Counted from the first letter of the stretch, positions 14,133-22,062 are shown. The stretch: DNA of 64,000 nucleotides from Caldicellulosiruptor kronotskyensis 2002 (GCF_000166775.1 NC_014720.1:1730501-1794500); one strand, 5' to 3'. Translations and numbers: made by a program. Notes: generated by a model not told the origin, from the letters alone.

Positions 14133-14312
14133 AAAAAAATAGTCTTCCTGCAGATAAGCTACAAGAAGACTTTTTTCAAAATCTTCTTACTTCTTATCTG
14201 CCAGGTATTTTTAAAAATACCTGCTGGAATTGGCACCAAGAAAAAGGAAACAAGCCTTTTTCCGGTTGCCGGGCTTCATTGGGCCAGTCCCTCCGCCACT
14301 CTTGATAAGAAG
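14133..14312 (-). promoter_or_regulatory. S-box (SAM-I) riboswitch with intrinsic terminator
   Basis: Read on the minus strand, the aptamer starts with CTTATCAAGAG, then GGAGGGACTGGCCC, GAAGCCCGGCAACC, GGTGCCAATTCC, and closes with GATAAG at about 14193-14198. These are the conserved S-box blocks. Downstream, AGTCTTC (14165-14171) and GAAGACT (14141-14147) form the terminator stem, followed by a run of seven T at 14133-14139. The terminator loop contains CTTATCTG (14151-14158), complementary to CAGATAAG of the 3' P1 strand (14193-14200). That gives the antiterminator used when SAM is absent. It controls metY and metX. Confidence 0.96.
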
Positions 14313-14343
14313 TAATTTTCTGATATTCAATTTTGTTGTTTTG

Positions 14344-14372
14344 ATTATACCATTAATAATTCTATTGGTCAA
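14344..14372 (-). promoter_or_regulatory. predicted sigma-A promoter of the S-box methionine operon
   Basis: TTGACC (14367-14372) and a perfect TATAAT (14344-14349) on the minus strand are 17 bases apart. Transcription would begin some 20-25 bases before the riboswitch aptamer. Confidence 0.75.
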
Positions 14373-14383
14373 TACCCTACTTT

Positions 14384-14683
14384 TTAAATCTGAATTCTTG
14401 GATTTTCTTCAGCCATTCTGTAAATAACAATTTTTCTACCAATCACCTGTACAGGCTCTGCGTTTAGTTTTTCACATATATAAACTATCGCTTCTTTTGG
14501 ATTCTTATCGCAGTTCTTCTCAAGCGCAATTTTTATAAGCTCTCTTGCAGAGAGTGCTTCATCTATTTGTTTGAGTACCCCTTCTGTAATCCCTTCCTTT
14601 CCAATTCGAATAATTGCATCCATTGTATTTGCCATACCCCTGAGTTTTGCTCTTTGCTTAGATGTTAACAAGGTATTTTTCAC
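14384..14683 (-). CDS. YhbY/CRM-domain RNA-binding protein
   Basis: This 99-residue protein is a single CRM (YhbY) domain. It opens with LTSKQRAKLRGMA, has the conserved IRIGKEGIT loop, and ends QVIGRKIVIYR. YhbY proteins bind RNA and associate with pre-50S ribosomal particles. In many Firmicutes yhbY lies in an obg-linked operon. Here it is separated from obg by about 8 kb of accessory DNA. The start ATG is preceded by AAAGAGGTG at good spacing. No partner gene is visible downstream, because the S-box unit has its own promoter. Confidence 0.9.
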   Translation of the reverse strand: MKNTLLTSKQRAKLRGMANTMDAIIRIGKEGITEGVLKQIDEALSARELIKIALEKNCDKNPKEAIVYICEKLNAEPVQVIGRKIVIYRMAEENPRIQI

Positions 14684-14754
14684 CTCTTTTTGATAATACT
14701 CTCTAATGGAATCTTAAATCTATCTTTCATAATTTTCAGAATTATTTTGATTAA

Positions 14755-14900
14755 TCAATTTTTTAAACCCTCTTCTTTTTCATACTTCTCTCTCACTGCT
14801 TCTTCCCAGGCATCTGGTTCTAATGAAATTAAATCTAAATTTTATATTTGTTTAAAACTCTCGTCAAGCTATCAAATATATCTTTATTTTTGTTACTTTC
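14755..14900 (-). pseudogene. frameshifted C-terminal remnant of an unidentified gene
   Basis: The 546 bases between yhbY and the 15191 hairpin lack an intact gene, but the minus strand shows coding-like pieces. One frame reads DIFDSLTRVLNKYKI before a stop. A one-base shift continues with LDLISLEPDAWEEAVREKYE and a few more residues to a TGA at 14755-14757. The second piece has strong protein character (acidic, helical). I do not recognise the family. The rest of the interval (14901-15185) shows nothing I can support. Confidence 0.35.
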
Positions 14901-15190
14901 TTTTCTTCTTCTTGAATATCAATATATTAATAATTAACTCAACTTTTAAGTTTTTGCTTTTTCTGAAAGTTTCGTAATACATTATATGCTAACATCAACT
15001 TATAATTTTTGTTGTATCAAACATTGCCTGCTTTAGGAATTATCTTACATTATAAAGTTTACCACAGAAAAAGCTTTGATTCAATAGTTGTTATTTGTTA
15101 ACAATATTTGGTAGCTGGTATCGTTAATAGAAAAACCAGAGATATTACACATTATTTATTAGCATAATAAATCGTGAACTCCTTAAATAG

Positions 15191-15221
15191 AAAGGACTGA
15201 ACACTAAATGCCCAGTCCTTT
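15191..15221. terminator. hairpin after the 121-residue orphan gene
   Basis: The arms AAAGGACTG (15191-15199) and CAGTCCTTT (15213-15221) pair perfectly around 13 bases. It lies 9 bases beyond the minus-strand stop of the orphan gene. The T tract on the minus side is short, so the terminator call is moderate. Confidence 0.5.
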
Positions 15222-15229
15222 AGCAATTT

Positions 15230-15595
15230 TTATTTTAATTCAGCTATTTTGTTTATTAGAGAATCAAATTCTAATAAATCGTCGTAGTTTTCCAAATTAT
15301 ATTCTTTACCCTCTTCAATCCCTAAATCCTTAAAATATTTTGCATCTTTAAAACCAGATGTTTTACCATATTTATATAACTTAATTTTATTAGGTTCGTC
15401 AATTTGCATATAGCAAATTAAATTGTCTTCATTCATGTCTCCACTTTTATCTTTATAAATATGAAAATTATCAACAACTCCAAATCCTCTTCCAACAAGC
15501 TCTAAATATTTAAATTCCTTTAGTAAATATCTTCTAATACGTTCATCAAAGTTTTTTAAATATTCCAACTTTTCAATATCTTTATATGTCTTCAT
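15230..15595 (-). CDS. hypothetical protein, 121 residues
   Basis: I do not recognise the family. The gene is credible because AGAGGAGGT precedes the ATG at a proper spacing and a hairpin follows the stop. The protein is charged and has no signal peptide or membrane segment. The first 45 residues are rich in basic and aromatic residues (RIRRYLLKEFKYLELVGRG), and the C-terminal half is acidic. It lies downstream of a WG-repeat protein gene and a decayed gene on the same strand. Small soluble acidic proteins in such settings are sometimes immunity proteins, but nothing here shows that. Confidence 0.6.
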   Translation of the reverse strand: MKTYKDIEKLEYLKNFDERIRRYLLKEFKYLELVGRGFGVVDNFHIYKDKSGDMNEDNLICYMQIDEPNKIKLYKYGKTSGFKDAKYFKDLGIEEGKEYNLENYDDLLEFDSLINKIAELK

Positions 15596-15640
15596 TTTTA
15601 AATACCTCCTCTTTCTTCTATTTATTGAATAAATTTGAAC

Positions 15641-15970
15641 TCAACTTATTTTTATTTCCATATATATTGCATATTTGAAATTCCTAAAACTAACAGGCAA
15701 ATTCTGTTTCTCCAATTTTTGTATGCTTATTGGTATAATTTCCCCGACGGCTGTTTTAAAACTTTTTAAAAGCAAATAGTTATCTTTAGTATTTATTTTA
15801 TATAATTTTTGTAATATTAAGTAATAATTTATACTTTGCCTTTACAGTCAAAATCTTTTTAACTTTGCACTTTTTGTAGTCTTTATATAGCCTAATTTTT
15901 CTTTATCACAACTAAGAAAATTCATCAGAAAATTCATTAGGTTTAAATTTATTAAATGCATAAATAGATA
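15641..15970 (-). pseudogene. decayed gene between the WG-repeat gene and the orphan gene
   Basis: This 380-base gap has no intact gene, but minus-strand reading gives overlapping coding-like fragments. Frame 1 gives FNKFKPNEFSDEFS just after the WG gene. Frame 2 gives RLYKDYKKCKVKKILTVKAK. After a further shift, 66 codons stay open (15641-15841), including LLLKSFKTAVGEIIPISIQK and ending in a stop at 15641-15643. The last frame has no ATG, GTG or TTG near its start. At least two frameshifts would be needed to join the pieces. I do not recognise the family; it reads as a recently broken gene. Confidence 0.45.
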
Positions 15971-15975
15971 TTATA

Positions 15976-18498
15976 TTACTTTCTTTTAATTATACAACCC
16001 CATTCTTCTCCTTGTCTAATTTTTGCTAAGTCTCCTTCAAAATCGTCCACTTCATCAAACTGGGGCTTTACTATTACATTCCCAATAATATCTACAAAGC
16101 CGTATTTGAATTTATCAGATTCATCCCTTTTCCCATCATCTTGTTTCACTATTTTTACAAGTACTAAACCTTCAGAAAAATCATCTACTATACCAATATC
16201 AAATTGTGGTTCTGCTAATATTTTACCATATTTATCTATAAAACCAATTTTGTTATTTAATTGCACTTTAAATAAATTACTGGAATATTTTTCTACAAAA
16301 TCATATAAAGGCTTTACTATTATTTTACCACTCTTGTCAACACAGCCCTTTTTCCCAACTTGCTCAACTGGTGCTATGCCCCCAGAAAAATCATATACTC
16401 TATCAAACTGCGGTTTAACTACTATTTTCCCACTCTTATCTACAAAGCCCCATTTACCGTTTTGTTTAACGGCTGCTAAACCCTCTGAAAAGTCACGAAC
16501 ATAATCGAATTGAGGTTCAACTACAAAATTACCTTTCTTGTCTATAATGCCCCACTTACCATCTATCTTTACAACAGCTAAACCATCCTTAAAATCATGA
16601 GCCTTATCAAACTGTGGTGATATAACAAATTTGCCACTCTTATCAATAAAGCCACATTTTGTCATTACAAAGACTTTTGCATAACCTTCAGAAAAAACAT
16701 TTACATTCTGATTTGCAAACTGTACCTCTGTCATTTTCCCACTTTTATCTATAAATCCCCATTTTTCATCTAACAAATATTTATCTCCAGTTTCAGAAAC
16801 CTTCCACTGTCCTCCTCGAGCAACCCATGCTACACCATCATTAAACTTTTTTGCAATACTAAACTGTGGTGCTATAACCATATTCCCATCTCTGTCCATA
16901 TACCCCCATTTATCACCTTGTCTTACTGGGAACAAACCTTCACCATACTCACCTACTTCATCTACTATTATCTTACTTTTAATATTCATATATTTATCAA
17001 AATTTCCTTGCTCAAGACATATAAATACATCTTTATATTTGTACACTGAATCAAACTGTGGCTCTATTAATGTTTTTCCATTAATAGAATTTATAAAACC
17101 CCATTTTTCTCCTTGTTTTACTGCCGCAAAATCTTTTGTAATAGGTATTATATCATCAAATTTTGGCTCGATTATTATTTTTTTATTTACAATATCTACA
17201 ATACCTAATTTTCCTTGTTTCGTAACTATCATTTTATTTACAGACATATCTTTTACTAAATCAAGTCTTAATTCATTTGGTTCTGTCATATTAACAGGTT
17301 CTAAAAATCCACTTTGTACAAATGATTCCGTTGAATATAACATTGAAATAGAATATGCTAATGCCTCTATTCCTCTCACTCCCTCAATTTGACATTCATC
17401 AAACTGTGGTTCTATTATTACTTTCCCATTTTTTATATCAACAAATCCACTTTTTCCTTCTCTTGTTACTAACGCTAAATCTTTTGTGATATATATTATC
17501 GAATTAAACTGTGGCTTAACTACTATTCTCCCACTTTTAAAATCTAAGAGCCCCCATTTCTTTCCTTGTTTAACCATAGATAAAACGTTTCTATATCTCA
17601 ATATTACGTCAAATTGTGGTTTCGCTACTATTCTTCCACTTTTATCTACATAGCCCACTTTTCCTCCTTCTTTAACTACTGCAAAATCTTCACAAAAATC
17701 TTCTACCTCATCAAATTGCGGCTTCACTATCACCTTTCCACTCTTGTTTACAAAACCCCATTTACCTCCTTGCTTAACTGCTGCAAAACCATCATTAAAA
17801 TTTCTTACCCCATCAAACTGTGGCTTGATAACTACCTTTCCGCTCTTGTCTACAAAACCACATAAGCCTTCTTGGAGAATTGCTGCTAAGCCCTCTGAAA
17901 AGCTTCCCACACCATCAAACTGTGGCTTGATAACTACTTTTCCGCTTTTGTCTATAAAACCCCATCTGTTTCCTTGTTTTATTTCTACTAAGCCCTCTGA
18001 AAAGCTTCCCACACCATCAAACTGTGGCTTGATAACTACTTTTCCGCTTTTGTCTATAAAACCCCATCTGCCTCCTTGTTTAATTGCTACTAAGTCATCT
18101 AAAAAGTTGCTCATATCATTAAACTTTGGCATGACCTTTAGCATGGCCTCTACCATCACGCTCTTGTCTACAGCGCCCAATCCGCCTCCTTGTTTAATTT
18201 CTGCAGAGACCTTTAGAAACCTTATTACATCATCAAACTGTGGCTTTATTATTACTTTGCCACTTTTCTTATCTATAAAGCCCCATTTGCCATTTAATTT
18301 AACTGCCAATAAATCCTCAGATATATTCTCAATTTCTTCATATTTAGGCATTATTAGCAAATACTTTCCTCCTCCTAAAAGCATTGTTTCTTCTGCATTT
18401 TTTGAACTTTTACTACTTCCATTGGCATACATAAAATGCAAACATGTTTGTAAAGATATCAATATAACACCTAAAAAGATAAATACTCTTCTCTTCAT
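15976..18498 (-). CDS. exported WG-repeat protein
   Basis: This 840-residue protein has an N-terminal signal peptide (basic MKRR, then a hydrophobic stretch to about residue 25) and is predicted to be exported. The rest is almost entirely WG repeats, about 20 copies of a 33-35-residue unit with consensus WGFIDKSGKVVIKPQFD, then a variable F-S-E-G-L-A-x-V-K segment. Several copies are degenerate (repeats 2, 9 and 12) and insertions occur near the middle. Such repeats build a beta-rich solenoid-like scaffold; no enzyme motif is visible. The gene has the start ATG behind GAGGAGG. The decayed gene and the orphan lie downstream. Its role is unknown. Confidence 0.85.
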   Translation of the reverse strand: MKRRVFIFLGVILISLQTCLHFMYANGSSKSSKNAEETMLLGGGKYLLIMPKYEEIENISEDLLAVKLNGKWGFIDKKSGKVIIKPQFDDVIRFLKVSAEIKQGGGLGAVDKSVMVEAMLKVMPKFNDMSNFLDDLVAIKQGGRWGFIDKSGKVVIKPQFDGVGSFSEGLVEIKQGNRWGFIDKSGKVVIKPQFDGVGSFSEGLAAILQEGLCGFVDKSGKVVIKPQFDGVRNFNDGFAAVKQGGKWGFVNKSGKVIVKPQFDEVEDFCEDFAVVKEGGKVGYVDKSGRIVAKPQFDVILRYRNVLSMVKQGKKWGLLDFKSGRIVVKPQFNSIIYITKDLALVTREGKSGFVDIKNGKVIIEPQFDECQIEGVRGIEALAYSISMLYSTESFVQSGFLEPVNMTEPNELRLDLVKDMSVNKMIVTKQGKLGIVDIVNKKIIIEPKFDDIIPITKDFAAVKQGEKWGFINSINGKTLIEPQFDSVYKYKDVFICLEQGNFDKYMNIKSKIIVDEVGEYGEGLFPVRQGDKWGYMDRDGNMVIAPQFSIAKKFNDGVAWVARGGQWKVSETGDKYLLDEKWGFIDKSGKMTEVQFANQNVNVFSEGYAKVFVMTKCGFIDKSGKFVISPQFDKAHDFKDGLAVVKIDGKWGIIDKKGNFVVEPQFDYVRDFSEGLAAVKQNGKWGFVDKSGKIVVKPQFDRVYDFSGGIAPVEQVGKKGCVDKSGKIIVKPLYDFVEKYSSNLFKVQLNNKIGFIDKYGKILAEPQFDIGIVDDFSEGLVLVKIVKQDDGKRDESDKFKYGFVDIIGNVIVKPQFDEVDDFEGDLAKIRQGEEWGCIIKRK
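17886..18070 (-). repeat. two identical 83-bp direct repeats inside the WG gene
   Basis: Bases 17886-17968 and 17988-18070 are identical, offset by 102 bp, which is exactly one 34-residue WG unit. The neighbouring unit near 17790-17870 is similar but diverged. The identity at synonymous positions points to a recent duplication or gene conversion. Confidence 0.85.
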
Positions 18499-18561
18499 AA
18501 TTGAAATCCTCCTCTTCGCTTAATGGTTTAAATTTTTTTGTTATAAGATTTAGCCTATGAT

Positions 18562-18632
18562 CATAGCTTCAACTCATGTGTTTGATTTTTACTATTCAAC
18601 TAACATCATACACCGTTTGAAGCTATGGCTTC
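18562..18632. repeat. inverted repeat with nested hairpin upstream of the WG gene
   Basis: CATAGCTTCAA (18562-18572) is the exact reverse complement of TTGAAGCTATG (18617-18627). The right arm overlaps a smaller palindrome GAAGC-tatg-GCTTC at 18619-18632. It lies between the WG gene and the IS remnant and could be an IS-related end or a transcript hairpin. Confidence 0.45.
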
Positions 18633-18659
18633 AATATTTCTTTTATAACACCTAATAAT

Positions 18660-19322
18660 TTATACAATAAATACTTTTTTTGAGATTATAGTTTTTACAA
18701 CTTCCTGCCTTCCTCTGTCTTCAAAAAATCCATATTCTTTGCTTCTTAAACTCACTTTTACATTTTTTGTTTTTTCATATTCCTTTTATCTATTTTTACT
18801 ACAAATTTTATCTCAAGCTCTTGAACTGACTTAAACCATTTCTCACTGTCATTTCCTGCATCCTCAATTAAAACCTTAGCACCATAAATCCATGCCCTGG
18901 ACAAAAGCTCTATCTTTTGGTTATCATGCTCATTAGCACAAGCAAATTCCCATGCCAAAGGTATTATTCTTTTCTTTCCCTGTGACAAGCAGATGTAGTT
19001 TGTATCACTTATAAAAGCCTAAAGCCACGCATATACCTGTTGCTGCCTACTTTTCTTTTTTGCTACTTTTCAATGGTGTTGAATCTACAATACAAATATT
19101 TATATAGGCTTACACTACTTTTCATTTTGTAACCATGCATGCTATTATTTGTAATAGTCTGCATTTTCTTGGTCTCCCTCTTTTAATTTGCTTTCTTAAG
19201 CCTTTTACAAGCTGAGCTATTTTCTCAATAGCAAAAAGGAGCTTTAAAGATTTTCTCTTTTGTGATTTAATACCAGGAAGTACATGTTTTATATCCCCCT
19301 TATGTTGCGATATTTTTCGCAA
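18660..19322 (-). pseudogene. decayed DDE transposase (insertion sequence remnant)
   Basis: Pieces of one transposase lie on the minus strand in several frames. The N-terminal piece (19122-19322) reads IKRGRPRKCRLLQIIACM. A middle piece reads VDSTPLKSSKKEK, then two in-frame stops within AATGICVALGFYK and YKLHLLVTGKE. The piece at 18758-18988 includes PLAWEFACANEHDNQKIELL. After another shift at a poly-A run, VKVSLRSKEYGFFEDRGRQE continues to a stop at 18660. VDSTPL fits the first catalytic aspartate of an IS4/IS5-type DDE enzyme. The joint between the first two pieces suggests an internal deletion. The element is inactive. No terminal repeats were fixed. Confidence 0.8.
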
Positions 19323-19416
19323 ATTAATGTTTTATCTCAAGGGGAATATTTTTTTATTTCTTTTGTAACTATTTTGCCTTTAATGGTTATATCTTTTATT
19401 CAACAACCTCAATTAT

Positions 19417-20715
19417 CTAATTTTTTGTATTACACCAACCACCTATAAAAAACCACTCACCTCTTATATACAAAAATTCAAATCTATAACTATATTTTTC
19501 ATCCAACTCTGCATCCGAAAAAATGTATTTAATTTCATTGTCTTTGAAAACATTTTTAGTTCTAACAAAAAGTTTGCTTCTTTCTGTTTCATTTGTTACA
19601 TCTCTCAAGACTATTTTTTTTACTTTTTTTACCTTCTTACCAATCAATTGGTTTGCAGTTATTTTAAGTGGTATATCCTTGTTTATTAAAGTTTTGTTAG
19701 TCGTATCTTCAAAATTGTATTGAGCAAATTTAGTTTTGATAATATTTTTTAATACAGTTATATCTTTCATCTGCTTTCTTATTTTTGCAGCTGAACTGCT
19801 AAGTAAAATTTGATGCAAATCAGATTTTATACTTTTTATACTAAAATTAATTAATTTCCATTTATTAAATTTACTATCCCACTCGTAATAAATCTCCTGT
19901 CCTGCAATAGTATTACCATGGCATCCAGCATCAATATCATTGATTGCATATAACACATTTTTATTCCCAAGTTTTCGAACTTCCCATAAAGGCCCTTGTC
20001 CTGTTCCAACATATGATATTTCAGACAAATCATTTAAAAAGTCATTTGTATCATCTTCTCCACCCACTTTGTAAAGTAGATACATTTTACCATATTTAGA
20101 ATCTCTTAACACCGCCATAATTGCCTTATAATAACCATTTAACCTTATAAGATCTCCTTCAATACGAAATGAACGATCAATGTTATTATTTGTTGCATCA
20201 TCACCCTCATATTTTAATATCTCTTGGAAGTTGTTTTTGTCCCACGCAATAATACGAAGGTAATTCACACAATTTGAGCCCCCAGATGGAGTTTGAATCA
20301 TAATATCAGTTATCCCATCATTTGTTATGTCAACATATTTTACCTCTGGTTCAACACCACATCCTTCGTAATAATCTGAGACATTAGCTACAGAAAATAA
20401 TAGTCTAATTGTTTTCGAATCTAAAATAGCCAAATGACATGTTTCACTCATGAAATCATTATCCAATGACTCACTACTTTTATCAATAACTATAATAACA
20501 TGCTCATTCTTCTTATCTCCGTTCAAGTCAATTAAATTAGAATGAATAATTTTACCTTTTATAACTTTGTTAATCGTAATATTTTTACCGACAGCATATT
20601 TTTGAGCTGCTAGTAAGGTAAAACCATCATTGGATATACAAAGATGGAAAAACATAATTAAAGAGATTATAAATGCTGCTATTGCATGTATAATTAACTT
20701 CGACTTAAGCTTCAT
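19417..20715 (-). CDS. exported protein with calcium-loop-like (FG-GAP/VCBS-like) motifs
   Basis: This protein of about 432 residues has a signal anchor or signal peptide (KLKSKLIIHAIAAFIISLIM) and is predicted to be exported. Two aspartate-rich loops, DLNGDKKNE and DITNDGITD, resemble the calcium-binding loops of FG-GAP/VCBS beta-propeller repeats. The C-terminal part is rich in lysine. I moved the start to the ATG at 20715 because GGAGGTG lies 6 bases upstream. The upstream in-frame ATG at 20730 would put the ribosome binding site inside the coding region. The function is not recognised. It lies in the accessory island next to the IS remnant. Confidence 0.7.
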   Translation of the reverse strand: MKLKSKLIIHAIAAFIISLIMFFHLCISNDGFTLLAAQKYAVGKNITINKVIKGKIIHSNLIDLNGDKKNEHVIIVIDKSSESLDNDFMSETCHLAILDSKTIRLLFSVANVSDYYEGCGVEPEVKYVDITNDGITDIMIQTPSGGSNCVNYLRIIAWDKNNFQEILKYEGDDATNNNIDRSFRIEGDLIRLNGYYKAIMAVLRDSKYGKMYLLYKVGGEDDTNDFLNDLSEISYVGTGQGPLWEVRKLGNKNVLYAINDIDAGCHGNTIAGQEIYYEWDSKFNKWKLINFSIKSIKSDLHQILLSSSAAKIRKQMKDITVLKNIIKTKFAQYNFEDTTNKTLINKDIPLKITANQLIGKKVKKVKKIVLRDVTNETERSKLFVRTKNVFKDNEIKYIFSDAELDEKYSYRFEFLYIRGEWFFIGGWCNTKN

Positions 20716-20738
20716 AAATAACACCTCCATTTAAAACT

Positions 20739-20772
20739 AAGAGGTGAGAAAATTGCTAAATTCTCACCTCTT
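20739..20772 (-). terminator. terminator between the 71-residue gene and the exported protein gene
   Basis: AAGAGGTGAGAA (20739-20750) and TTCTCACCTCTT (20761-20772) form a perfect 12-bp stem. On the minus strand it lies behind the small cysteine protein gene and is followed by a T-rich TTAGTTTT. Confidence 0.65.
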
Positions 20773-20790
20773 AATTTGCAAAATAAAATT

Positions 20791-21006
20791 CTATTTGTTT
20801 TTTTCTTGATTTAGTGAATCTACATAAGCTTGATAAAAAGGACAGTTTAAGTATTCCTCAGTGGTGCACATTGCAATGTGTCCCTTTAATAAATATGCAA
20901 CCTTAGAGTTATTTTCATATTTAACATTCTTAGGATTATGACACTTATAATAATCACCCTGTCTATATACATAGCCGCCATAAAAAGGACAAAATACCTC
21001 TGCCAT
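20791..21006 (-). CDS. small cysteine-containing protein, 71 residues
   Basis: The gene has an ideal AGAAGGAGG ribosome binding site and a terminator behind it, so it is real. The protein begins MAEVFCPFYGGYVYRQGDYY and holds four cysteines (6, 22, 47, 55) plus histidines. Two short similar segments, CPFYGGYV and CPFYQAYV, suggest an internal duplication and possible zinc or Fe-S binding. There is no signal peptide. The family is not recognised. Confidence 0.7.
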   Translation of the reverse strand: MAEVFCPFYGGYVYRQGDYYKCHNPKNVKYENNSKVAYLLKGHIAMCTTEEYLNCPFYQAYVDSLNQEKNK

Positions 21007-21063
21007 TTTCTAAAACCTCCTTCTCGCATCTAAATGTTTACTTCACTTCACAACTTTTTAACT

Positions 21064-21156
21064 CTATTTTATAAACTCCCAGTGCCTTTGCTTTTCAAAA
21101 ACAATTACTGGATAATCAATTTTGCTTACGCCTATATCCCGGCTATCAATTGACAT
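21064..21156 (-). CDS. possible 30-residue peptide or gene remnant
   Basis: An ATG at 21156 opens 30 codons with good protein character, including IDSRDIGVSKIDYPVIVFEK, then a TAG at 21064-21066. No ribosome binding site precedes the ATG and the upstream frame closes three codons earlier. It is more likely the end of a decayed gene than an active peptide gene. Confidence 0.25.
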   Translation of the reverse strand: MSIDSRDIGVSKIDYPVIVFEKQRHWEFIK

Positions 21157-21190
21157 CTTAAACTTTTAACAATAAATACGGTTTCTATTA

Positions 21191-21357
21191 TTTATTAATA
21201 ATCAAAGTAAAAATCTTAAGCTTAACAAATTTACAACAACGTATAAAAACTCAATGACAGAAATGTTATCATTGTGTTAGTTTCAGCAGTTACAGCAGCA
21301 ACATTTCTTAATGGAATAGAAATACTTTTTTCTACAGGAATAAAAGAAACAAATTAA
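21191..21357 (+). pseudogene. frameshifted remnant encoding a hydrophobic peptide
   Basis: The plus strand reads SKNLKLNKFTTTYKN, then after a frame change DRNVIIVLVSAVTAATFLNG, a clear transmembrane-like stretch, and stops at 21355-21357. There is no good start or ribosome binding site. It looks like a small membrane-protein gene broken by an indel. Confidence 0.3.
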
Positions 21358-21508
21358 ACAAACTGAACTTCATCCTATTTTATACAAATGTAAATAAATC
21401 GTAATAAAAAAGTAAATTAACAATGGATTGACTCAAATTTTTCTACTACTTCTTTTTTCAATTACTACCTTGCTTTTGCATATAAACCCCCCCTTCTCCC
21501 GAACTAAA

Positions 21509-21673
21509 TTATTTTAGCCTTTTGCAAAAACGCTCATGATGAGCGTTATCAAACTTTTTTAAAAATTCAAAAAAGTCTGACCACCCTCCTATAATTGTCG
21601 TAAAAATTGTTATTCCTCCAAATACAAGAACCTCTAAAAATACTATACCTACTTTAGCCCATAATATGGTTAT
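21509..21673 (-). pseudogene. start-less small membrane-protein gene
   Basis: The minus strand stays open for 54 codons with one strong hydrophobic segment (GIVFLEVLVFGGITIFTTII) followed by a charged tail (FFEFLKKFDNAHHERF), ending at a TAA at 21509-21511. No ATG, GTG or TTG occurs in frame before the hydrophobic segment. An ATG in another frame at about 21678 suggests one frameshift. Outside these pieces the 21007-22016 interval shows nothing else I can support. Confidence 0.35.
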
Positions 21674-22016
21674 TCATGACGATGGTGTCCTTACCTGCAA
21701 AAAGTTCAACAAACCTTTTAGACATTACTCTTTCGCTCTCACTTATTCTCGCTCACAATATCTAATTTTACTATCCTAAATAGAATATCAAAAAAACTCA
21801 ATAAACTCAAAAATTTATAATTAAAAAATTTCTTTGTTTTAAATATACCCATTATTTTGAAACTTGTCAACTATCTTTTTTTTGATATCTTTATATATAT
21901 TTTCTCAACAAAAATAGACATTTTCTTTAAATATCTCAGTTTTTTTAAATTTGCTCCCCTAATAACTCATAAAAATTAAAATCTTCTCTAACAATTAGTC
22001 CCCATAAAAACTAAAA

Positions 22017-22044
22017 CGGCAGAAAGGAACTTGCCTTTCTGCCG
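22017..22044. terminator. strong terminator beside the 61-residue gene
   Basis: CGGCAGAAAGG (22017-22027) and CCTTTCTGCCG (22034-22044) pair perfectly around a 6-base loop. Eight T follow shortly after on the plus strand, and CGTTTTAGTTTTT on the minus strand. It sits just behind the minus-strand small gene. Confidence 0.8.
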
Positions 22045-22062
22045 GCGTTTTTTTTATTGTCT

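Noticed and set aside
14690-14977. Plus-strand 95-codon frame beside yhbY
   Set aside because: It has low-complexity hydrophobic content from AT-rich DNA, no ribosome site, and lies opposite a better minus-strand remnant.
15088-15104. TTGTTATTTGTTAACAA as a second Rex site
   Set aside because: It is one base short of the consensus spacing and there is no gene next to it to control.
15976-18498. Regular repeats that could suggest a CRISPR-like array
   Set aside because: The period is about 102 bp, in frame with the protein, and the variable parts are coding; no spacers and no cas genes.
17744-18523. A 259-codon plus-strand frame over the WG gene
   Set aside because: It is antisense to the repeats and its own regularity only mirrors the WG units; no ribosome site.
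21529-21548. Palindrome AACGCTCATGATGAGCGTT as a possible IS200-type end or operator
   Set aside because: It lies within the minus-strand remnant and is explained by the residues NAHHERF; no partner end seen.
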